DNA of 31,447 nucleotides from an uncultured Eggerthellaceae bacterium (GCA_958454405.1 CAUEBO010000031.1:1-31447), one strand, 5' to 3'; shown: positions 1-8,455, counted from the first letter of the stretch. Translations and numbers: made by a program. Notes: generated by a model not told the origin, from the letters alone.

Positions 1-1361
1 CGCTGGCCGCCCCCATCATCATGAGCGGCATCCGCAACATGGCCACCATGACCATAGCGCTGGCCGGCATCGCCTCGTTCATAGGCGCGGGAGGCCTGGG
101 CGTGGCCATCTACCGCGGCATCACGACGAACAACCTGGCCCTCACGTTGGCGGGCAGCGTGCTCATAGCCGCGCTGGCCATCGTGGTGGACTTGCTGTTG
201 GGTCTGGCCGAGAAGGCGGCGCGGCGCCATCTTGAGCGCGCGCCCCGCCGCACGCGGCTGCGCACCAGAGCCGGCAAGGCAAGAAGCGCCGGAGCGGGAA
301 GCGGGCCGGCGGGCCGAACCCGTTCAGACGACGCTGAGTTGGATGGAGCGGCGGACCCGGACGGCAAGGCCGGCGCGGAAGCGCGCTCCCCGTCCAGGCA
401 CGTCACCGCATGCGATGCCATCAGCCCGAAAACCGCCAGGCGCCGGAAGCTTCGCAACGGGCGCCGGGCGGTTACGGCGATCGCGGTCTCGGTGGCGCTG
501 ATAGCCGGCAGCACGTACGCGTATTCGAGGTTCGAAGCGAGCCACGGCGGCGAGACCGTCAACGTGGCCACGAAGCCCATGACCGAGCAGTACATTCTCG
601 GCGAGATGCTCAACACGCTCATCGAACACGACACCGACCTCGACGTCGAGCTCACCCAAGGCGTGGGCGGCGGCACGTCGAACATCGAACCCGGCATGGA
701 GAAAGGCGATTTCGACCTGTATCCCGAGTACACGGGCACCGGCTGGAACGCCGTGCTAAAGCACGACGAAACCTACGACGAGTCGATGTTTCCCACCATG
801 CAGGAGGAATACGGATCGAAGCTGGGCCTTACCTGGCTGGGCATGTACGGATTCAACAACACATTCGGATTGGCCGTGAGCGCCGACGTGGCCGAACGCT
901 ACCAGGTGCGCACGTACTCCGACCTGGCGACGGTCGCACAGGACCTCTCCTTCGGCGCCGAGCCTGATTTCTTCGATCGGCAGGACGGCTACCCCGGTTT
1001 GCAACAGACCTACGGCATGGCCTTCGGCACCACGCGCGACATGGACATCAGCCTGAAGTACCAAGCCCTGTTCGACGGGCAGGTTGACGCCATCGTCGTT
1101 TCCACCACCGACGGGCAGGTGGCCGACGAGCGCCTGGTGGTCCTTGAGGACGACAAGCGCTTCTACCCCTCGTACCTGTGCGGCAACGTGGTGCGGCTGG
1201 ACACGCTGCAGGCGCATCCCGAGCTGGAAGACGAGCTTTTGAAGCTGCAGGGCGCCATCTCCGACGCCGACATGGCCCGCATGAACAACGAAGTGGAAAC
1301 GAAGGGACGCGAGCCGAAGGACGTCGCCGACGAGTTCTTGACCGACAAGGGGCTGATCTAG
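1..1361 (+). CDS. Osmoprotectant ABC transporter, permease fused to substrate-binding domain (5' partial)
   Basis: This is the membrane and binding component of a glycine betaine/choline/carnitine-type importer (OpuB/OpuC/ProWX family). The reading frame is open to the window edge, and the first visible residues (LAAPIIMSGIRN, then FIGAGGLG) are the usual end of the permease domain, so the true start lies upstream. After about two permease helices comes an unusually long Arg/Lys-rich linker of roughly 90 residues. A membrane segment near position 500 follows, and then an OpuAC/ProX-type binding domain from about 560 to 1361 (EQYILGEML, DLYPEYTGTGW, STTDGQ, LEDDK). The last segment puts the binding domain outside the cell, tethered to the permease. 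The stop codon directly abuts the start of the ATPase gene. Family assignment is confident; the exact solute cannot be told from sequence. Confidence 0.9.
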   Translation, partial: LAAPIIMSGIRNMATMTIALAGIASFIGAGGLGVAIYRGITTNNLALTLAGSVLIAALAIVVDLLLGLAEKAARRHLERAPRRTRLRTRAGKARSAGAGSGPAGRTRSDDAELDGAADPDGKAGAEARSPSRHVTACDAISPKTARRRKLRNGRRAVTAIAVSVALIAGSTYAYSRFEASHGGETVNVATKPMTEQYILGEMLNTLIEHDTDLDVELTQGVGGGTSNIEPGMEKGDFDLYPEYTGTGWNAVLKHDETYDESMFPTMQEEYGSKLGLTWLGMYGFNNTFGLAVSADVAERYQVRTYSDLATVAQDLSFGAEPDFFDRQDGYPGLQQTYGMAFGTTRDMDISLKYQALFDGQVDAIVVSTTDGQVADERLVVLEDDKRFYPSYLCGNVVRLDTLQAHPELEDELLKLQGAISDADMARMNNEVETKGREPKDVADEFLTDKGLI

Positions 1362-2171
1362 ATGGAACGACGCGACACGACGTCGCAAGACGGTGCGGCC
1401 GGCGCCTCAGCCAATGCGGCCCCGGCGCCTGCCGTTGCCTTCGACCATGTGAGCAAGCGTTTCGGCGATACCGTGGCGGTGGACGACGTGCATCTGGACA
1501 TCGGCGAAGGGGCGTTCGTCACCATCATCGGCAGCTCGGGCTGCGGCAAGACCACGCTGCTCAAGATGGTGAACGCGCTCGTGATGCCCGACGAGGGCCG
1601 CGTGCTCGTGCACGGGCACGCCACGTCGCTGCTCGATCCCATCGAGCTGCGGCGCACCGTGGGCTACGCCATCCAGGGCAGCGTGCTGTTCCCCCACCTC
1701 ACCGTGGAGCAGAACATCGCCTACGTGCCCAGCCTGCTGAACCGCCGCGACCGGCGGCGCACCGAGGCGGCGGTGGACAAGTGGATGGACCTCACAGGCC
1801 TGCCCGCCGAACTGCGGGACCGCTATCCTGCCGAGCTTTCCGGCGGGCAGGCGCAGCGCGTCGGCATCGCCCGGTCGCTTGCGGCCAGCCCCGACATCCT
1901 GCTGATGGACGAGCCGTTCAGCGCCGTGGACGCCATCACGCGCGCCAGCCTGCAGGACGAGATCAAGCGCATCCATAGGCAGACGGGCATCACGGCGCTG
2001 TTCGTCACGCACGACATCGACGAGGCGCTCGACCTGGGCGAGAAGGTGATGGTCATGGAGGCCGGCCGCGTCGTCCAATACGCCGCGCCGGGCGACGTGC
2101 TGCGAAGCCCCGCAACCGAGTTCGTCGACCACCTGGTAACCCGCAAGCGCAGCGTGTACGCCGAGCGCTGA
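1362..2171 (+). CDS. Osmoprotectant ABC transporter ATP-binding protein (OpuCA/ProV-like)
   Basis: This 269-residue ATPase should power the importer encoded immediately upstream. The ATG follows the upstream TAG with no gap, so the two are probably translationally coupled. Visible motifs are Walker A GSSGCGKTT (about residue 46), a Q-loop region, signature LSGGQAQR, Walker B ILLMDEP and the H-loop FVTHD. It has the length of the ATPase core, and I see no C-terminal CBS pair like those on many OpuCA/OpuAA proteins, so osmotic gating by CBS domains is not supported. An N-terminal Ala/Gly-rich stretch of about 30 residues precedes the domain. Role in compatible-solute uptake is inferred from the fused partner; an ATPase for another small zwitterion importer is the alternative. 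Confidence 0.9.
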   Translation: MERRDTTSQDGAAGASANAAPAPAVAFDHVSKRFGDTVAVDDVHLDIGEGAFVTIIGSSGCGKTTLLKMVNALVMPDEGRVLVHGHATSLLDPIELRRTVGYAIQGSVLFPHLTVEQNIAYVPSLLNRRDRRRTEAAVDKWMDLTGLPAELRDRYPAELSGGQAQRVGIARSLAASPDILLMDEPFSAVDAITRASLQDEIKRIHRQTGITALFVTHDIDEALDLGEKVMVMEAGRVVQYAAPGDVLRSPATEFVDHLVTRKRSVYAER

Positions 2172-2292
2172 CGCGCGCAAACGAACAGGCGTGGGGATGC
2201 GTTCACGGCCGGCACCGCCCGTCGCCTTTCGTCGTACACGCCAGACGGGCTCTCGGTGGCAAACCGTAGTTGACGCGCGCCGACGTGCGCAA

Positions 2293-2310
2293 CCTTTCGA
2301 GCCGATCCGC
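2293..2310 (+). repeat. 18-bp repeat module, inverted copy at 9086-9103
   Basis: The 18 bases CCTTTCGAGCCGATCCGC recur exactly in reverse orientation at 9086-9103. Here the module lies to the left of inverted-repeat element copy A; there it lies to the right of copy B. Neighbouring bases on both sides are partly conserved too. This suggests that the element is larger and mosaic, with an outer module that can sit on either side. No coding role is visible. Confidence 0.65.
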
Positions 2311-2353
2311 TTGTCGTCGGGCTGCATGAGGCGCCCTCATAAAGGGGATGGGT

Positions 2354-2560
2354 TCTTCCAAAGACCAGCCGGCACCGGGCTGAATCGGAAATGACCGAAA
2401 ACGCGGTCGAATGTGCAGTCCGCGGGGCCGATTCGCGCCCTTCGCTTGCCTCAATCGCGCAAAACGCCTGGTCGTGGAATTCGCGTGCTCGGTTTTTCGC
2501 TCGGTGACTGCACATTCGACCGTGTTTTCGGTCATCTGCGGTTTGGGCCGGATTCTTCCG
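2354..2560. repeat. Inverted-repeat intergenic element, copy A
   Basis: This 207-bp block aligns without gaps to 8855-9061 (copy B) at about 86% identity by hand alignment. It contains two 30-bp arms, 2391-2420 and 2506-2535, that are reverse complements with one mismatch, around an 85-bp centre. The arms each differ at only one base between copies, whereas most differences fall in the centre and flanks. It lies between the importer ATPase and a TetR gene, and makes up most of the 540-bp gene-free stretch 2172-2711. I see no coding potential with a ribosome binding site. It could be a non-autonomous mobile element (MITE or REP/BIME-like) or a structured transcript; the family is unknown to me. 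Confidence 0.8.
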
Positions 2561-2568
2561 GCTTGCAA

Positions 2569-2606
2569 GAACCGCGGGCTGGAACGAGAACCGCCGGCTG
2601 GAACGC
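2569..2606 (+). repeat. Tandem 19-bp direct repeat, two units
   Basis: Two adjacent 19-bp units, 2569-2587 and 2588-2606, share the pattern GAACCGCSGGCTGGAACG. They begin 9 bp after the right edge of inverted-repeat copy A and have no counterpart beside copy B. They could be a binding site array or replication slippage within the element's flank. Confidence 0.6.
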
Positions 2607-2672
2607 AGCGAAAAATTCTTCCGTTCAGCCCCTTCTAAAAAATAGTCAACGGGGTAGCATGGTGCTCGATCC

Positions 2673-2690
2673 GTTGACCGACCGGTCAAC
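2673..2690. promoter_or_regulatory. Putative TetR operator
   Basis: GTTGACCGACCGGTCAAC has 7-bp arms GTTGACC and GGTCAAC around four bases, with the perfect 8-bp core GACCGGTC. It ends 21 bp before the GTG start of the TetR gene, where an autorepressor would bind. Position and symmetry support an operator; binding is inferred. Confidence 0.6.
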
Positions 2691-2711
2691 GGCGGCAGGA
2701 AGGGGGCGGCA

Positions 2712-3341
2712 GTGGACGACCGGCACGCGAAATTCGAGAGCCTTCCCGAAGAGCGGCGCGAGGCCATCGTAAGCGCCGCCGTGGAAGCGTTCGGCAAAAA
2801 CGACTACAAGGGCGCCTCGACCGAAACCATCGCGCGCAGGGCCGGCATCTCGAAGGGTCTTCTGTTCTTCTACTTCAAGAACAAGAAGGAGCTGTACCTG
2901 TACCTGATGGAGCACCTGATGGAAAAGGTGTCCGACCTGGTGGTGGACGAGGGGTACTGGGAGATCGACGACTTCTTCGAGCTGCTCGTCTACGCGGCGG
3001 AAACCAAGTCCAAGGTGCTGAGCAAGTTCCCCTACCTGCTGGAGTTCTCCATCCGGGCCTTCTACCCGGAGCACAAGGACATAAAGGACACGATGGACAG
3101 CTGGACGCAGCGACAACTCGACTTTATGTTCACGACGTACTTCAAAAACGTGCGGTTTGACCGGTTCCGCGACGACATTGACCCGAAGTACGTGCTCAAC
3201 ATGCTGATTTGGCTGGCCGACGGCTATCTGCACCAACAGCAAGCGCTGCATCAACGCATAGATCTGGACGCCATGATGGACGAGATGTACCGCTGGTGCG
3301 ACATGCTGAAAGCCTATTCGTACAAGGAGGAGTACCGATGA
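2712..3341 (+). CDS. TetR/AcrR family transcriptional regulator
   Basis: This 209-residue regulator has an N-terminal helix-turn-helix of the TetR family (about residues 10-55: IVSAAVEAF, ETIARRAGISKGLLFFYFKNK), followed by a divergent all-helical ligand domain rich in aromatic and acidic residues. The GTG start is preceded by a purine-rich AGGAAGGGGG ribosome binding site. Its TGA stop overlaps the ATG of the downstream ABC ATPase (ATGA), so it is the first gene of a three-gene exporter operon. A palindrome just upstream fits autoregulation. By analogy with other TetR-ABC operons, a toxic or signalling compound would relieve repression and induce its own efflux; the ligand is unknown. Confidence 0.92.
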   Translation: MDDRHAKFESLPEERREAIVSAAVEAFGKNDYKGASTETIARRAGISKGLLFFYFKNKKELYLYLMEHLMEKVSDLVVDEGYWEIDDFFELLVYAAETKSKVLSKFPYLLEFSIRAFYPEHKDIKDTMDSWTQRQLDFMFTTYFKNVRFDRFRDDIDPKYVLNMLIWLADGYLHQQQALHQRIDLDAMMDEMYRWCDMLKAYSYKEEYR

Positions 3342-4279
3342 GCGACCCCGTGATCGAACTCAAGGGGCTCAAGAAAGACTACGGCAACGGCCGCGGCGTG
3401 TTCGGCGTGTCGTTCGCCGTGGAACGCGGCGAGGTGTTCGGCTTCCTGGGGCCGAACGGCGCCGGGAAAACCGTGACCATGCGCAATCTCATGGGTTTCA
3501 TTCGCCCTGATGAGGGCACGGCCCGCATCGGAGGCCTCGACTGCTTTCGCGAGCGGGCGCGCATCCAGGAGCGCACGGGCTACCTGCCCGGCGAGATATC
3601 CTGCATGGACGAGATGACGGGCGGAGCGTTCCTGGAGTTCATGGCCCGCATGAAGCGCATGCGCAGCCGCACGCGCATGCATGAGCTCATGGAGCTGTTC
3701 GAACTCGATCCGTCGCGCAAGGTGCGGAAGATGTCGAAGGGGAACAAGCAGAAGGTGGGACTCGTGTGCGCGTTCATGGCGGAGCCCGACGTCGTGCTTT
3801 TGGACGAGCCCACCAGCGGACTCGACCCCCTCATGCAGAACCGCTTCATCGAGCTGGTGCAGCAAGAACACGAGCGCGGCACCACCGTGTTCCTGTCGTC
3901 GCACATCTTCGAGGAGGTGGAGCGCACCTGCGACCGCGTCGCGTTCATCCGCGCGGGAAGGCTGGCCGCCGTGGACAGGATGGACGAGGTGCGGGCCTCG
4001 CGCAAGCGCTCGTTCGCGGTGACGTTCACAACCGAAGAGGAGCGCGACCGCTACGTCCGCGCCCATCCGGAGGCCGCGAAGCTCGACGGCCGCAGCGCCG
4101 AGGCCGTCGTTGCCGGCGCCATGGACGCGTTCGTGAAGGACCTGGCTTCGTTCGCCGTCGATGATCTGGCAGCGCGCGAGCAGACGCTGGAAGAAGTGTT
4201 TTTGCACCTGTACGGCGAAACGCCGAGCGGCTCCTCGCCGAGTCTCGCTGCGCCGTCGAAAGGAGGCGATTGTGAATAG
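3338..4279 (+). CDS. ABC-2 type exporter ATP-binding protein
   Basis: This is the ATPase of a drug/antibiotic-type exporter (313 residues). The start is the ATG at 3338, behind AAGGAGG and overlapping the TetR stop; the frame is open further upstream but there it lies inside the regulator gene. Motifs are Walker A GPNGAGKT (about residue 40), the variant signature MSKGNKQK, Walker B VVLLDEPTSGLDP and SSHIFEE. The C-terminal 80 residues resemble the accessory region of CcmA/DrrA-like exporters. The gene ends inside the next one: the permease GTG at 4272 precedes this TAG by a few bases. The substrate cannot be predicted. Confidence 0.9.
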   Translation: MSDPVIELKGLKKDYGNGRGVFGVSFAVERGEVFGFLGPNGAGKTVTMRNLMGFIRPDEGTARIGGLDCFRERARIQERTGYLPGEISCMDEMTGGAFLEFMARMKRMRSRTRMHELMELFELDPSRKVRKMSKGNKQKVGLVCAFMAEPDVVLLDEPTSGLDPLMQNRFIELVQQEHERGTTVFLSSHIFEEVERTCDRVAFIRAGRLAAVDRMDEVRASRKRSFAVTFTTEEERDRYVRAHPEAAKLDGRSAEAVVAGAMDAFVKDLASFAVDDLAAREQTLEEVFLHLYGETPSGSSPSLAAPSKGGDCE

Positions 4280-5069
4280 CACGCTGTTTGGAAAAGAATT
4301 TCGCGCGAACCTGCCGGTCACCGGCATTATCGCGGCGGTGCTGGCAATGTACGTCGTCTGCGTCGTGGCCATGTACGACCCCGAGCTCAACAAGAGCCTG
4401 GACGCCATGATGGCCAGCATGCCCGAGTTGTTCGCCGCGTTCGGCATGGCCACGCAGACCACGTCGCTCGTCGACTTCCTGATCAACTACCTGTACGGCC
4501 TCCTGCTCACCGTGATGCCGTTCGTGCTCATCCTGCTTATGGTGAACAAGCTGATCGTGCGCTACGTCGATCGCGGCACGATGGCCTACCTGCTTGCCAC
4601 GCCGAACAGCCGCGTGCGCATCGCGACGACGATGGCGGGCGTGCTGCTGGCCGCGCTCGCCGTGCTGCTCGCGGTCACCGTCCTCGTGGAGATCGGCAGC
4701 AGCGAGGCGATGTTTCCGGGGGATTTGGATGGGGAGGCGCTCGCGCGCGTCAACGCGGGGCTGTTCGCGCTGTGGCTGTTCCTGGGAGGCATGTGTTTCC
4801 TCTCCGCCTGCCTGTTTTCGAATGCGGGACGGGCGCTTTGGGTTGGCGGCGGGCTGGGCGTGCTGTTCTTCCTCATGCAGATGATGGCGCAGCTGGGCGA
4901 AGACTTGGAATTCCTGGACGCCGCCAATCCGCTCACCCTGTACGACGCCTACGGCCTGGCATCGGCAGACGCGTCGGCGACCGGCGGTGCGATTGCCCTG
5001 GCGGTGGCGGGGCTGGCGCTGTTCGCCGCCGCCATCGCCGTGTTCTCCCGGCGCGACCTGAGCGTGTAG
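4272..5069 (+). CDS. ABC-2 type exporter permease
   Basis: This 265-residue membrane protein has about six hydrophobic segments (near residues 17-35, 75-95, 115-140, 160-180, 190-215 and 235-258), as in ABC-2 permeases. The GTG at 4272 is chosen because AGGAGG sits five bases upstream and the product begins MNSTLFGKEF, a typical cytoplasmic start before helix 1. It overlaps the 3' end of the ATPase gene by 8 bp, giving tight coupling. With the ATPase it should form an exporter; homodimerisation of this single permease is likely. A terminator-like hairpin follows at 5108. Confidence 0.88.
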   Translation: MNSTLFGKEFRANLPVTGIIAAVLAMYVVCVVAMYDPELNKSLDAMMASMPELFAAFGMATQTTSLVDFLINYLYGLLLTVMPFVLILLMVNKLIVRYVDRGTMAYLLATPNSRVRIATTMAGVLLAALAVLLAVTVLVEIGSSEAMFPGDLDGEALARVNAGLFALWLFLGGMCFLSACLFSNAGRALWVGGGLGVLFFLMQMMAQLGEDLEFLDAANPLTLYDAYGLASADASATGGAIALAVAGLALFAAAIAVFSRRDLSV

Positions 5070-5107
5070 CTCAACGGCGGTGCGCTTGCAGGATGCAGGC
5101 GCACAAA

Positions 5108-5136
5108 GGAGGGCGGCCGCAATCGGCCGCCCCTCC
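5108..5136 (+). terminator. Hairpin after exporter operon
   Basis: GGAGGGCGGCCG and CGGCCGCCCCTCC pair around CAAT with one bulged base. It starts 39 bp after the permease stop. No long T-tract follows, so termination strength is uncertain. Confidence 0.6.
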
Positions 5137-5163
5137 AACAGCGTCGCGCACCATAGAGCATGT

Positions 5164-5183
5164 CCGACAGGGGAAGCTGTCGG
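5164..5183 (-). terminator. Hairpin after flavin reductase gene
   Basis: CCGACAG and CTGTCGG form a perfect 7-bp stem around a six-base loop, 10 bp beyond the stop of the minus-strand reductase gene. It lacks a T-tract, so it may only stabilise the transcript end. Confidence 0.45.
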
Positions 5184-5193
5184 CGACGAGTTC

Positions 5194-6816
5194 TCAGTAG
5201 TCCTTACCGAGCGCCGACAGCGCCGCCAGGTGCCCCGTCACCACCGCGCGGCCCAGGCTCATCCCGGGGATGACCATGGGATGCTCAAGCCCGCCGAACC
5301 ATTCTCCGGAGTTGTTCCCACATGCGTAGAGATGGGGTATGGGAGCCTGCACTTCGTCAAGCACCTCCATGCGATCGTTTACAACCAGCCCTCCGAGTGC
5401 GCACAGAAGCCGAGGCTGCCTGCAAATGGCGTAGAACGGAGCATCTTTGACGTATGTCAACCGCGCCGCCTGTTTGCCGAAGTCGACATCTTGGCCCTTG
5501 TCGACGAGCTCATTGTAGCGGGCGACCGTAGCCTTGAACGTCTCGGCAGGAACGCCCATCTTCTCGGCCAGCTCCTCAAGCGTGTTCGCACTCAGCACTT
5601 CCCCGTTTTCGATGTATTCGTCGATGAATTCCATGCCGAATCCCGGGAAAGGTCCATTCTTCTGATTGCCTTCGCCCATCTTTCCCGCTTGGACATCGGC
5701 CACGTAGTTGGCGTCGAACACCTGGAAATGGATGAAGTCGGGCTGGTTCATGCCCTGAGCATATATCTGCCCGTACGACATGTCCTCATTGCAGAAGCGC
5801 TCGCCGTTCAAGTTGACCCACAGCCAAGGACACCCGGAACCGGAAGCGCTCGAAGACGGCGGCATGCCCGGGTCGTAGTGGATGTTCCCCGCATGGGGTG
5901 CCTTCTGCATAGCTGCGCCGATCCATGTGCCCATCTTGTGCCCGTCGCCGGTGTTGCTGTCGACGCAGTACGCCGTTTGAAGCCCCTCGATGTGCGGCAT
6001 GAATTCACGTCTGAGATCCGGATCCGCCCCGTAATCCCCGGCTGCCAGGATCACTCCTTTCGAAGCGTTCACCTGCAAGTAGGATCCGTCATCGCGCTGC
6101 GCAATGACCGCCGTCACCGGGCCGCCCTCTTCGCGGACGAGCTGCACTGCGGGCGTCGAGTAATGCACCTGCGCTCCCAGCTTCTCGGCCTCGTCGGTTA
6201 TGACCTGGGCGACTCCCTTCATTTGATCGCTTCCCAAAAACACAACGCCGCCGGAGTACGCGAAGTTCCACGGATCAGGGTACACGGTGTCTGCACCGGG
6301 ATCGTACAGGATGGGCTCGCAATTCTCATGTCCCGTGCAGAGGGCGACCATGCGGTCGACCACTTCTCCGCTGAACTCCGCCCAGCGGTGGACCAGCTTC
6401 CTGTTGCTCCTGTTCTCGCTTTCTCTCGCCCAGCGGTTCAGTTCCTCCTCGACATCCCAGTCGTCCCCCTTGTCTTTTTGCAAGGATGTCCCATAGGCGC
6501 CGACGCCCATGCCGTTCGCTATGCAGGTTGCCTCTTTTTGGAGTACGACCACATTGGCCCCCGCTTCAGCAGCCGTGTAGGCGGCATTGCACCCTGAAAC
6601 GCCGGCTCCCACAACCACGATCTCCGCTTCGATGGTGTCTGCAATGTCGGCGATCGGCTCAGGCGCCGTTCGCCAGTCGGCGGAAGAAGCTTCCTTCTGG
6701 GCCGCACCGCCCTTCTCCTGCCCGTTCGGACCGCATCCCGCGAGCCCGACCGCAGCGCCCATGCCGAACACGCCCGCACCTACTACAAAGTTCCGCCGCG
6801 AAAACGACCGCTCCAT
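5194..6816 (-). CDS. Tat-exported FAD-dependent reductase (fumarate reductase flavoprotein-like)
   Basis: This 540-residue flavoprotein belongs to the family of fumarate reductase/succinate dehydrogenase-type flavin subunits, many of which are extracytoplasmic reductases of organic electron acceptors in Eggerthellaceae. The start at 6816 has AGGAGG five bases upstream and gives a twin-arginine signal SRRNF (residues 6-10) plus a lipobox LAGC with Cys28, so it is probably a folded, membrane-anchored lipoprotein. A Rossmann FAD motif VVVGAGVSG lies at about 67-75, the family segment GERFCNED in the middle, and the C-terminal FAD-binding motif near GGLEHPMVIPGMSLGRAV. No heme-binding CXXCH is present, so electrons must come from another protein; no cytochrome gene is adjacent. 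The membrane LuxR regulator encoded 131 bp upstream is the likely controller. The substrate is unknown. Confidence 0.9.
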   Translation of the reverse strand: MERSFSRRNFVVGAGVFGMGAAVGLAGCGPNGQEKGGAAQKEASSADWRTAPEPIADIADTIEAEIVVVGAGVSGCNAAYTAAEAGANVVVLQKEATCIANGMGVGAYGTSLQKDKGDDWDVEEELNRWARESENRSNRKLVHRWAEFSGEVVDRMVALCTGHENCEPILYDPGADTVYPDPWNFAYSGGVVFLGSDQMKGVAQVITDEAEKLGAQVHYSTPAVQLVREEGGPVTAVIAQRDDGSYLQVNASKGVILAAGDYGADPDLRREFMPHIEGLQTAYCVDSNTGDGHKMGTWIGAAMQKAPHAGNIHYDPGMPPSSSASGSGCPWLWVNLNGERFCNEDMSYGQIYAQGMNQPDFIHFQVFDANYVADVQAGKMGEGNQKNGPFPGFGMEFIDEYIENGEVLSANTLEELAEKMGVPAETFKATVARYNELVDKGQDVDFGKQAARLTYVKDAPFYAICRQPRLLCALGGLVVNDRMEVLDEVQAPIPHLYACGNNSGEWFGGLEHPMVIPGMSLGRAVVTGHLAALSALGKDY

Positions 6817-6947
6817 ATTCCCTCCTATCCTCTGCCTTCTCATGCCCGCATCTTGCGGCACGCGATGCAAAGAATAGGAATGCGACGCCTCCTTGCCATC
6901 GAGCTAAATGAGCTATTTGACCGAAAAGCAGCATCGTTTGAAACGAA

Positions 6948-8393
6948 CTATGGCCCCCTGAACTCAGAAGAATCAGCGGACCGCTCCTCGATGAGATCGA
7001 GGAGCTCCTGCCGTGCATGCACGCCCATCTTCTCGTAAATATGGCGAACATGGGTCTGCGCAGTCCCTTTGGCGATGTTGAGCTCTTTTGTGACCACGGG
7101 AAGGCTTCTTCCCCGCGCAAGAAGCTTAAACACTTCCGTCTCACGCGGAGAAAGCCCGAACTCGCACGCTATCTCGTTCAACCATTCCAAGTTGAAACCG
7201 CTTCGTTCCGGCGTGCGAGCAGCCGCCTGGCCACTGCGACCCGAGAAACCCGCTCCCCCATCACGAAGCACGAACATGGCGAGCACGACCACGATGAGAA
7301 CGGCAACGGAAACGATGAGGGACAATCCGGAGGAGAGGCCGCGAAGCAGGTCCGAAACAACTGATCCAAGCGGTTTGGCGGCAACGATGGCAACCTGCAT
7401 CGCTCCGTACGACAGCGCGAAGCAACGCACCGCAGAAAGGCCGAGCGAGCTGACGGCATCGCACAAGGCAATGAGTATGAGCAGCTGCAAACACCAGTAT
7501 CCCGCGCCAAGGACGACGAACATGATAGAAAAGCCATCATCGTCGAACACCAGAAAGGAGAGAAAACCCGCGATCATAAGAGGCAGCAGGAATCGAGACA
7601 TCGTATTGAAGCCGAACCGCTTCTTCGAACAGACGAGCGCAAGCAGCGCGACGCATGCCACCACGAGCCCTCCGATCTGCGTGAAACGGCCAACCTGAGA
7701 GAATTCGTCGACAGCCAAGGGCGTTGAGACGATCCGTATCATCTCGTTGAGCAGCACGCATACCAGAAGGCTTGCGAAGACGGCCAGAACCCGGCGCGGA
7801 ATCGGACTATCTTCCCGTCTCGTTTCCATCCGCGTCCTCCGCTTGCGGGAATACAGAAGAGAGCCGCCACACACTGCAAGCAACACGGGAAGAGCAGCAA
7901 GCGCGAGCCCGTCAGATGGCAACGCGGTAAGCGCGAGGTAGAGGGAGAACCCGACGACGAACGAACCGGCGGCCATGGTGACCGATGCTTTCGGTCCGCA
8001 CGTACTCAGCAGAACGCCCCAATACACGAGCATCACAGCAGTACCCGAAGCAACAATGACGTTTCCCCACGTCAATACCATGGGAAACAGCGTTTCACCA
8101 GCTACCACCAAAAGCGATCCTGCAAACGAAGCGAGACAGGCAAACACGGTCAGAATATGCTCTGCTCTGCCTGCACGCAATCTTCCGCTCAAGCAGAACA
8201 GAACCGCCATGGCGACAAGGTACGCGCACGACGAAACCATCAACTGGAACGGATACACGCTCTCGACAAGCCAGGGATAGAGCGCTGCGTTGGAAGCGGA
8301 CAGATTCATCCATGCCCAGTACGATCCAAGCCCGATCGTAGGGACGACGTAGTTCGCCAACGCATGTGATTTCGAAAAGTTCGCCATAGACAT
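6948..8393 (-). CDS. Membrane-anchored LuxR-type transcriptional regulator
   Basis: This 481-residue protein has about 12 hydrophobic segments over residues 10-395 and a C-terminal LuxR/FixJ helix-turn-helix (LSPRETEVFKLLARG, then IAKGTAQTHVRHIYEKMGV). This architecture is typical of Eggerthellaceae, where such genes sit next to reductase genes and respond to their substrates. The ATG at 8393 has AAGG and a stronger but distant GGGGAGG upstream; 8387 is an alternative start. It is transcribed toward the flavin reductase and is therefore probably its activator. The membrane part probably senses a small molecule; how a membrane-bound regulator reaches DNA is not evident. Confidence 0.9.
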   Translation of the reverse strand: MSMANFSKSHALANYVVPTIGLGSYWAWMNLSASNAALYPWLVESVYPFQLMVSSCAYLVAMAVLFCLSGRLRAGRAEHILTVFACLASFAGSLLVVAGETLFPMVLTWGNVIVASGTAVMLVYWGVLLSTCGPKASVTMAAGSFVVGFSLYLALTALPSDGLALAALPVLLAVCGGSLLYSRKRRTRMETRREDSPIPRRVLAVFASLLVCVLLNEMIRIVSTPLAVDEFSQVGRFTQIGGLVVACVALLALVCSKKRFGFNTMSRFLLPLMIAGFLSFLVFDDDGFSIMFVVLGAGYWCLQLLILIALCDAVSSLGLSAVRCFALSYGAMQVAIVAAKPLGSVVSDLLRGLSSGLSLIVSVAVLIVVVLAMFVLRDGGAGFSGRSGQAAARTPERSGFNLEWLNEIACEFGLSPRETEVFKLLARGRSLPVVTKELNIAKGTAQTHVRHIYEKMGVHARQELLDLIEERSADSSEFRGP

Positions 8394-8446
8394 GCGGCCT
8401 TGCGCCTTGCCTCCCCGCACCAGCCTCGGAGCCGCTTTCTCCCTGC

Positions 8447-8455
8447 ATCTTACCA
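8447..8455 (-). promoter_or_regulatory. Possible extended -10 promoter of the LuxR gene
   Basis: On the minus strand the sequence reads TGGTAAGAT, an extended -10 (TGn plus TAAGAT). It lies about 54 bp upstream of the LuxR start. No good -35 hexamer is visible at the expected distance. Confidence 0.4.

Noticed and set aside
2203..2797. Open frames across repeat copy A on both strands
   Set aside because: The arms and centre are open in several frames, but there is no ribosome binding site, and the matching frames at copy B have different ends. Conservation follows base pairing, not codons.
3209..3337. Extended start of the exporter ATPase within the TetR gene
   Set aside because: The ATG at 3338 has AAGGAGG and overlaps the TetR stop, and the protein domain begins right after it.
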